NCBI GenBank assembly: GCA_905116865.2
Contig: CAJHNH020001996.1
Span: 62,001-126,000, forward strand
From: Candidula unifasciata
Taxonomy: Eukaryota; Mollusca; Gastropoda; Stylommatophora; Geomitridae
Direction of reading: 5' to 3'
Length of the DNA stretch: 64,000 nucleotides
How positions within the stretch are numbered: the stretch's first letter is position 1; every line of letters starts with the position of its first letter. The translations under genes and the position numbers were made by a program. Shown here one piece after another: positions 55,900 to 64,000 of the stretch. Below the pieces are notes generated by a model that did not search any database, was not told where the DNA came from, and was given only the letters and a program-made list of their open reading frames with translations.

Positions 55900-57062
55900 A
55901 TCACATCACTCAGGGCATTCCCATGTATGCTCCGTCCTCATCTTCAGCAGCCAGCGCAGAGTTCCAATACTGATGGTACCGGTCACAATCTGGTTACCAG
56001 TTCGTCCTGCCTTTCCTCTGAGTTAGTTAGTTAGTTAGTTAGTTGGGTTATCCTCATTGCACTCCGGACATGTCCATAGTTGCTCAGATCCTCCCCTCAG
56101 TATGAACCCCAACGTCCGATGGCTAATAGTACCAGTTCTATGTTGATTAACAAGTCTTCTGGCGTAGCTGGTGTGCGTCTCGTTTTTTGCTGTGCCGATC
56201 TTAATTCCCATGTCTGCCATTCTGGCGAGTGATGTGGATTCACTGCCACCAAAGTCCTCTATCTTTCTCATTTCTCTGAGGGCATTGATAATATCAGCAT
56301 GATCCATAGGCTGACCGTCGGTAGTGATAGCGGATCCAGCCAACCTGTCAGCTCTTTCATTTCCATCGACGCCTGCGTGTCCCGGAACAAAAATAAAGGT
56401 GACTCCACGAACAGTGGACTTCTGTAATGATTCAAGCCATTGTCTTCGCACAGAACCTGCCTGAACCCTCCGGATCATACTCATTGAATCACTGAGTATA
56501 CACACGCAGGTGTATTTTTGTGTTTCAAGCCAGGCAAGCGCTTGCGTTACTGCCATCACCTCCATCGTCATGCTGCTGGTTGTCATGGAGAAGGCGCCGT
56601 TGGCTTCTTTGACTGTTCTGCCCGCTGAGCGTGCTGTAAATGCCCATGCGCTTCTTCTTTGGCGTATAACGGATCCGTCTGTATAGATTATTGCATCTGC
56701 TTCGTCTGAATTTTCACCGATGAGAGCGTTGACCTCTGCATTAACAGCAACAGGATTCTCTTCTCTACATCGCCTGTTGAGTGTGACAATACATGAAAAT
56801 GTACAAATAAACGCCTGAGGCACAGGTATCCATTCTGCACCAGGTATGATGTCGGTTAGGCTGCATATTTGCCTAATAACATCTTCTGCCCGACCTAGCC
56901 ACGATTTCCTCTGAGTGTAGTCAGCCGGCTTGACCCTCTGGTTACACCAAGGTGCCTCAGTCTCTGAGGGTCATAATAATCTTTCTCTACTGATTCCGTT
57001 GCTTGTTCAGAAAGGGCCTTGAGCACATCTGCCTTGTCCTGTATATATTCAACAGCCTTACA
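55900..57062 (-). mobile_element. I-like LINE: RNase H region, with remnants of a second copy upstream
   Basis: A 262-residue minus-strand ORF (56035-56823) encodes a ribonuclease H domain with all expected residues: YTDGS (D49), TMEVMAV (E88), SDSMS (D112), PGHAGVDGNERAD (H149, D159). It ends LWTCPECNEDNPTN. RNase H after the reverse transcriptase is typical of I-type non-LTR elements, where it removes RNA from the cDNA hybrid. No RT motif is present upstream. 56930-57060 is the RNase H tail of another copy (DKADVLKALSEQA), and 55905-56030 is a C-terminal scrap of a third. Confidence 0.85.
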
Positions 57063-57107
57063 AACCAGTGATTAGTAAGGATTATCACCCCAGCATTCCA
57101 GGCAGAT

Positions 57108-57372
57108 GCGGCGTCCGTGGCTTAGGCGCTGCGAGTCCGACTCCTAATTTTAACGTACCGCGGTCGAAACCCACTGCTGGCTGCGTGGATTTTTGTCATA
57201 GTATGGGGCGTCGCAGGTCGACCCAGCTAAAATGGGTACCAGGATGGCTGTCCTGGGGAAGTAAAGACGACCACATTAAGCACCCAGTACCGATGGTCTG
57301 GCAAAATATAGGAGCTCTTTCCATATACTTGATTCTCTTAAACGCGTGAAAAGGGATCTTTACTTTACTTAC
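57108..57372 (+). repeat. tRNA-headed SINE, family B
   Basis: Head GTGGCTTAGGCGCTGCGAGT (A box) and CGCGGTCGAAACCCACTGCT (B box). Body GGGGCGTCGCAGGTCGACCC and CAGTACCGATGGTCTGG. Tail AAAAGGGATCTTTACTTTAC. It separates two RNase H LINE remnants. Confidence 0.82.
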
Positions 57373-57374
57373 TT

Positions 57375-58070
57375 TTATTCCAGGCAGATCCATAGGTGCC
57401 CCGATCTCCTCCTCAAAAGCTCCACAAGTGTAAAACGACTGATGATGCCTTTTCTGCGTTGGTTAATGGAACGTCTTTTCTTCTTATTGAAATGTTCATT
57501 TCTTGCAGCTCCAGACTGCATCCTCATGTCCATCAACCTAGACAGGGATACGGAGTCATGTCCTTGGGTGTGCTCGTCGTCAGGGTAAGTGCTGCACATC
57601 TTACTGTTAACATCACTTCTGTCCAGTACTGGACCAGTTATAGCAACAGCAGTGTCAGCAAGATAGTCTGCACGCTCTTTCCATTGGAAACCCGCATAAT
57701 TTGGTACAAAAATGAAGGTAAGGAAAGTCGATTCGCGAAGTTTTGCAGTCCATTCTTGCCTGATAAAGGCTAGGATTTTTTAAAAGCATATTTATCGTTT
57801 CACTAAGTATGCACGCGTGTGTGAGTACCACGCCATGCTAATTCCTTTGTAACAGCCACAGTTTCCATTGTAATGCTACTTGTTGTAAAAGCAAAGATAC
57901 CATTCATCTCCTCGGTGGTTTTCCCACTTGTGAATGCCCAAGCACTTCGCTTGCCCCGAATTACTGATCCGTCTGTGTAAGCTATAGCATCACCTCTATC
58001 TGTGTCTTCGTCAGTCAGTGTTCTGACTAAAGTTTCCACAATGCCTGTAGCTTCCATCAAGTGTGATCTG
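57375..58070 (-). mobile_element. I-like LINE RNase H pseudogene
   Basis: 57803-58060 encodes DRGDAIAYTDGSVIRGKRSA then SSITMETVAVTKELAW. 57600-57730 carries a degraded FIFVPNYAGFQWKERAD-like stretch. 57375-57599 gives SVSLSRLMDMRMQSGAARNE and FTLVELLRRRSGHLWICLE. It is the same domain as 56035-56823 in three broken frames; the middle catalytic part is shifted. Confidence 0.8.
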
Positions 58071-58104
58071 GACTGTAATGTTAATGTTTTATAAATTCTC
58101 TGTC

Positions 58105-61100
58105 ATGGTAAACAGCGTCAGCATCGTCATCATCATCAGTATCAGCATCGTCATCATCATCAGTATTAACATCTTCATCATCATCATCAGTATCAGCATC
58201 GTCATCATCATCAGTATTAGCATCGTCATCATCATCAGTATCAGCATCGTCATCATCATCAGTATTAGCATCGTCATCATCATCAGTATTAACATCGTCA
58301 TCATCATCAGTATTAGCATTGTCATCATAATCATCAGTATTAGCATCGTCATCATCATCAGTATTAGCATCGTCATCATCATCAGTATCAGCATCGTTAT
58401 CATCATCAGTATTAGCATCTTCATCATCATCAGTATTAACATCTTCATCATCATCATCAGTATTAGCATTGTCATCATCATCATCAGTATCAGCATCGTC
58501 ATCATCATCAGTATCAGCATCGTCATCATCATCAGTATTAACATCTTCATCATCATCATCAGTATCAGCATCGTCATCATCATCAGTATTAGCATCGTCA
58601 TCATCATCAGTATCAGCATCGTCATCATCATCAGTATTAGCATCGTCATCATCATCAGTATTAACATCGTCATCATCATCAGTATTAGCATTGTCATCAT
58701 CATCATCAGTATTAGCTTCGTCATCATCATCAGTATCAGCATCGTCATCATCATCAGTATTAGCATCTTCATCATCATCAGTATTAACATCTTCATCATC
58801 ATCATCAGTATTAGCATTGTCATCATCATCATCATCAGTATTAGCATCGTCATCATCATCAGTATCAGCATCGTCATCATCATCATCAGTATTAGCATCG
58901 TCATCATCATCATCAGTATCAGCATCGTCATCATCATCATCAGTATTAGCATTGTCATCATCAGTATTAGCATCGTCATCATCATCATCAGTATTAGCAT
59001 TGTCATCATCAGTATTAGCATTGTCATCATCATCATCAGTATCAGCATCGTCATCATCATCATCAGTATTAGCATTGTCATCATCATCATCAGTATTAGC
59101 ATCGTCATCATCATCATCAGTATCAGCATCGTCATCATCATCATCAGTGTTAGCATTGTCATCATCAGTATTAGCATCGTCATCATCATCAGTATTAGCA
59201 TCGTCATCATCATCATCAGTATTAGCATCGTCATCATCATCAGTATTAGCATCGTCATCATCATCATCAGTATTAGCATCGTCATCATCAGTATCACCAT
59301 CGTCATCATCATCAATATTAGCATCGTCATCATCATCAATATTAGCATCGTCATCATCAGTATCACCATCGTCATCATCATCAATATTAGCATCGTCATC
59401 ATCAGTATCACCATCGTCATCATCATCAATATTAGCATCGTCATCATCAGTATCACCATCGTCATCATCATCAATATTAGCATCGTCATCATCATCATCA
59501 GTATTAGCATCGTCATCATCATCAGTATTAGCATCGTCATCATCATCAGTATTAGCATCGTCATCATCAGTATCCCCATCGTCATCATCATCAATATTAG
59601 CATCGTCATCATCATCATCAGTATTAGCATCGTCATCATCATCAGTATTAGCATCGTCATCATCATCATCAGTATTAGCATTGTCATCATCAGTATTAGC
59701 ATCGTCATCATCATCAGTATTAGCATCGTCATCATCATCATCAGTATTAGCATCGTCATCATCATCAGTATTAGCATCGTCATCATCATCATCAGTATTA
59801 GCATCGTCATCATCAGTATCACCATCGTCATCATCATCAATATTAGCATCGTCATCATCATCAATATTAGCATCGTCATCATCAGTATCACCATCGTCAT
59901 CATAATCAATATTAGCATCGTCATCATCAGTATCACCATCGTCATCATCATCAATATTAGCATCGTCATCATCAGTATCACCATCGTCATCATCATCAAT
60001 ATTAGCATCGTCATCATCATCATCAGTATTAGCATCGTCATCATCATCAGTATTAGCATCGTCATCATCATCAGTATTAGCATCGTCATCATCAGTATCA
60101 CCATCGTCATCATCATCAATATTAGCATCGTCATCATCATCATTAGTATCAGCATTGTCATCATCATCATTAGTATTAGCATCGTCATCATCATCATCAG
60201 TATTAGCATCGTCATCATCATCATCAGTAACAGCATCGTCATCATCATCAGTATTAGCATCGTCATCATTATCATCAGTATCAGCATCGTCATCATCATC
60301 ATCAGTATTAGCATTTTCATCATCAGTATTAGCCTCGTCATCATCACCAGTATTAGAATCGTCATCATCATCATCAGTATTAGCATCGTTATTATTAGTA
60401 TCAGCATTGTCATCATCATCATCAGTATCACCGTCGTCATCATCATCAATATTAGCATCGTCATCATCATCATTAGTATCAGCATTGTCATCATCATCAT
60501 TAGTATTAGCATCGTCATCATCATCATCAGTATTAGCATCGTCATCATCATCATCAGTAACAGCATCGTCATCATCATCAGTATTAACATCGTCATCATC
60601 ATCAGTATTAGCATTGTCATCATCATCATCAGTATTAGCATCGTCATCATCATCAGTATTAGCATCGTCATCATCATCAGTATCAGCATCGTCATCATCA
60701 TCAGTATTAGCATCTTCATCATCATCAGTATTAACATCTTCATCATCATCATCAGTATTAGCATTGTCATCATCATCATCAGTATCAGCATCGTCATCAT
60801 CATCAGTATCAGCATCGTCATCATCATCAGTATTAACATCTTCATCATCATCATCAGTATCAGCATCGTCATCATCATCAGTATTAGCATCGTCATCATC
60901 ATCAGTATTAGCATCGTCATCATCATCAGTATTAGCATCGTCATCATCATCAGTATTAACATCGTCATCATCATCAGTATTAGCATTGTCATCATCAGTA
61001 TTAGCATCGTCATCATCATCAGTATCAGCATCGTCATCATCATCAGTATTAGCATCTTCATCATCATCAGTATTAACATCTTCATCATCATCATCAGTAT

Positions 61101-62293
61101 TAGCATTGTCATCATCATCATCAGTATTAGCATCGTCATCATCATCAGTATCAGCATCGTCATCATCATCATCAGTATTAGCATCGTCATCATCATCATC
61201 AGTATCAGCATCGTCATCATCATCATCAGTATTAGCATTGTCATCATCAATATTAGCATCGTCATCATCATCATCAGTATTAGCATTGTCATTATCAGTA
61301 TTAGCATTGTCATCATCATCGACAGTATCAGCATCGTCATCATCATCATCAGTATTAGCATTGTCATCATCATCATCAGTATTAGCATCGTCATCATCAT
61401 CATCAGTATCAGCATCGTCATCATCATCATCAGTATTAGCATTGTCATCATCAGTATTAGCATCGTCATCATCATCAGTATTAGCATCGTCATCATCATC
61501 ATCAGTATTAGCATCGTCATCATCATCAGTATTAGCATCGTCATCATCATCATCAGTATTGTCATCATCATCAGTATTAGCATCGTCATCATCAGTATCA
61601 CCATCGTCATCATCATCAGTATTAGCATCGTCATCATCATCATCATTATCAGCATCGTCATCATCATCAGTATTAGCATCGTCATCATCATCATCATCGT
61701 CATCATTATCACCATCGTCATCATCATCATTATCAGCATCGTCATCATCATCAGTATTAGCATCGTCACCATTATCATCAGTATCAGCATCGTCATCATC
61801 ATTATCAGTATTAGCATTGTCATCATCAGTATTAGCATCGTCATCATCATCAGTATTAGCATTGTCATCATCAGTATTAGCATCGTCATCATCATCAGTA
61901 ATAACATCGTCATCATCATCATCATCAGTATTAGCATCGTCATCATCAGTATCACCATCGTCATCATCATCAATATTAGCATCATCATTAGTATCTGCAT
62001 TGTCATCATCATCATTAGTATTAGCATCGTCATCATCATCATCAGTATTAGCATCGTCATCATCATCATTAGTAACAGCATCGTCATCATCATCATCAGT
62101 AACAGCATCGTCATCATCATCATCAGTATTAGCATCGTCATCATCATCATCAGTAACAGCATCGTCATCATCATCATCAGTATCATCGTCGTCATCATCA
62201 TCAGTATTAGTATCGTCATCATCATCATCATCATCATCATCAGTATTAGCCTCGTCATCATCATCATCATCATCATCATCAGTATTAGCCTCG

Positions 62294-62348
<55 letters not shown>

Positions 62349-62672
62349 TAGCATCGTCATCATCATCATCAGTACTAGCATAATCATCATCATCATCATC
62401 ATTAGCATCGTCATCATCATCATCATCATCATCATTAGCATCATCATCATCATCGTCATTAGCATCGTCATCATCATCATTAGCATCGTCATCATCATCA
62501 TTAGCATCGTTATCAGCATCATCGTCATTAGCATCGTCATCATCATCATCATCATCATTAGAATCGTCATTATCATCAATAGCATCGTCATCATCATCAG
62601 TACTAGCATAATCATCATCATCATCGTCATTAGCATCGTCATCATCATCATCATGGTAGCATCGTCATCATC
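58105..62672. repeat. TCATCA-rich satellite, 4.5 kb, higher-order structure
   Basis: Units of 15-27 bp of the type TCAGTATTAGCATCGTCATC with varying numbers of TCA. Because nearly all steps are multiples of three, giant repeat ORFs run across both strands (1537 and 1521 residues; also Ser-rich frames of 478 and 742). Blocks repeat: the segment around 58438 recurs around 60733 (about 2.3 kb), and the TATCACCATCG block at about 59290 recurs at about 59816 (about 525 bp). The right end decays into plain (TCA)n. I do not regard any ORF here as a gene. Confidence 0.96.
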
Positions 62673-62972
62673 ATAAAGTTATGATGGGAGATGCATACAG
62701 TTATGATGGGAGATGCATACAGTTATGATGGGAGATGCATACAGTTATGATGGGAGATGCATACAGTTATGATGGGAGATGCATACAGTTATGAGGGGAG
62801 ATGCATACAGTTATGATGGGAGATGCATACAGTTATGATGGGAGATGCATACAGTTATGATGGGAGATGCATACAGTTATGATGGGAGATGCATACAGTT
62901 ATGATGGGAGATGCATACAGTTATGATGGGAAATGCATACAGTTATGATGGGCGATGCATACAGTTATGAAC
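62673..62972. repeat. 22-bp minisatellite
   Basis: Thirteen copies of AGTTATGATGGGAGATGCAT plus AC, directly abutting the TCATCA satellite, with one AGGGG and one GGCG variant. Confidence 0.97.
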
Positions 62973-63294
62973 TGCGACGTCTAGCGGCATAAGCAGACAT
63001 TGACAAAAGAAGATTTAAATGTGCGGTTTGATATTGGTATGCCTCAAAAGTGGCGCTTTTTGTGACAATATAAAGTAACCTGTTAAAGTTACAATTTTAG
63101 AAGTAGAAACTGGAAATTGTTCAAAATAACTTTAAAAAAGAAACATACTCAAACAAAGGTTATAGTAACAGCCATTTTATTCATGTTAGAACAACAAATG
63201 TCAAAATAACAAATCAAGTTTAATCAATTTGACAGACTGATTCTCCTCGCCGCTGGCAAGTTCAAAGTTCGCACTACTCACGAGAGAGTGAATG

Positions 63295-63410
63295 CAATTT
63301 GTATCAAAACCTGACATCATTGCACTCGAGACATTCCCAAATCCCCCAAAAATGCACTTCTCCCTATCTTCAGCAGTCACCGAAAAGCCCACATGCTTTT
63401 GGTATAATTT
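63295..63410 (-). mobile_element. I-like LINE 3' terminal scrap
   Basis: The plus strand shows CATTGCACTCGAGACATTCC and CTATCTTCAGCAGTCACCG, similar to the CPEC-encoding 3' ends at 31430 and 55905. The minus strand reads GGGAATGTCTCGAGTGCAAT (ECLEC-like). Confidence 0.5.
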
Positions 63411-63419
63411 ACTGAAGAA

Positions 63420-64000
63420 AAAGATGAATACGGAAAAGAAAATGATGATGACAGTTGGAGGGGAAGAACAAGAGATGATGATGATGAAAGGAGGAGGAGT
63501 AGAAAAAAAGATGAGAAGAAGAAGAAGAAGAAAAAGAAGGATAGAGGGGAAGGAGAACTAGTAGTAGCAGCAGCAACAGCAGTATTAATAGTAGTAGCAG
63601 AAGAAGAAGAAGAAGAAGAAGAAGAAGAAGAAGAATAAGAAGAAAAAGAAGAAGAAGAAGAAGAAGAAGAAGAAGAAGAAGAAGAAGGATAGAGAGGAAG
63701 GAGAACTAGTAGTAGTAGTAAATAGTAGTAGTAGCATCAATAGTAGTAGTAGCAGCAGCAACAGCAGTATTAATAGTAGTAGTAGTAGTAGCAGAAGAAG
63801 AAAAAGAAGAAAAAGAAGAAGAAGAAGAGGAGGAGAAGGAGGAAAAAAGAAGAGTAGGGGTAGGAGGATAGGAAGAAGACAAAGAAGAAGAATAAGAACA
63901 AAGAAGAAAAAGAGAAGAGAAGGCGAAAAAAGAGGAGGAGGATAAGAAGAAGAAAAAGAAGAAACAGAAGCAGCAGAAGCAGGAGAATAATAATAATAAT
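63420..64000. repeat. Purine-rich GAA/GGA/GTA trinucleotide tract
   Basis: Plus strand almost entirely purine: GAAGAAGAA runs (63601-63690, 63796-63830, 63930-63965) with GTAGTAGTA and GCAGCAGCA islands. It continues to the window end. Confidence 0.95.

Noticed and set aside
58063..62676. A 1537-residue ORF and its 1521-residue antisense partner
   Set aside because: Pure low-complexity translation of a TCATCA satellite. It is open on both strands because repeat steps are multiples of three, with no start context, domain or splice structure.

Overview
This is animal nuclear DNA. Coding information is split into short exons with GT/AG junctions and consistent reading phases. Introns are long, microsatellites and minisatellites are very abundant, and degraded LINE 3' ends and tRNA-headed SINE-like repeats are scattered throughout. 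The repeat mixture and protein divergence suggest a lophotrochozoan invertebrate, most likely a gastropod mollusc. That placement is an inference, not a match to a named species.

Layout. (1) About 0.37-25.1 kb, plus strand: the last 13 coding exons of a BRCA2 homologue (OB1, OB2 with tower insertion, OB3 and a C-terminal tail, 666 residues ending in a stop). The phases of all 12 junctions agree. The PALB2-binding N-terminus, BRC repeats and most of the helical domain lie upstream of base 1. Its introns carry a 2.0-kb piggyBac-type transposon with TTAA target duplications and 15-bp inverted repeats (8931-10957), LINE fragments, SINEs and large minisatellites. (2) About 25.1-33.4 kb: an intergenic stretch of a 29-bp array, a 32-bp array, LINE and hAT-like fragments, and a LINE RNase H fragment that mimics a terminal exon. 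(3) About 33.4-51.3 kb, minus strand, convergent with BRCA2: a divergent rhodopsin-like GPCR assembled here from six exons (putative signal-peptide exon, TM1-TM2, TM3, TM4, TM5 plus long ICL3, TM6-TM7). Its phases are consistent, but the DRY and NPxxY motifs are missing. Its introns hold SINEs, a 15-bp array, LINE RNase H fragments and a SPIN-like hAT MITE nested in another repeat. (4) About 51.3-64 kb: no host gene recognised. It holds a 65-bp array split by about 1.5 kb of foreign DNA, a same-strand cluster of RNase H-bearing LINE remnants, a 4.5-kb TCATCA-rich satellite with nested higher-order structure and spurious giant ORFs on both strands, a 22-bp array, and a purine-rich trinucleotide tract.

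The two host genes have no evident functional link. BRCA2 is a RAD51 mediator in homologous recombination, and the other gene is an orphan-type receptor. The most unusual theme is that several minisatellites and short tandem duplications are built from splice-junction sequence of the neighbouring exon (BRCA2 exons 3, 8 and 10; GPCR TM3 exon). This leaves rows of decoy acceptors or donors next to the real ones.
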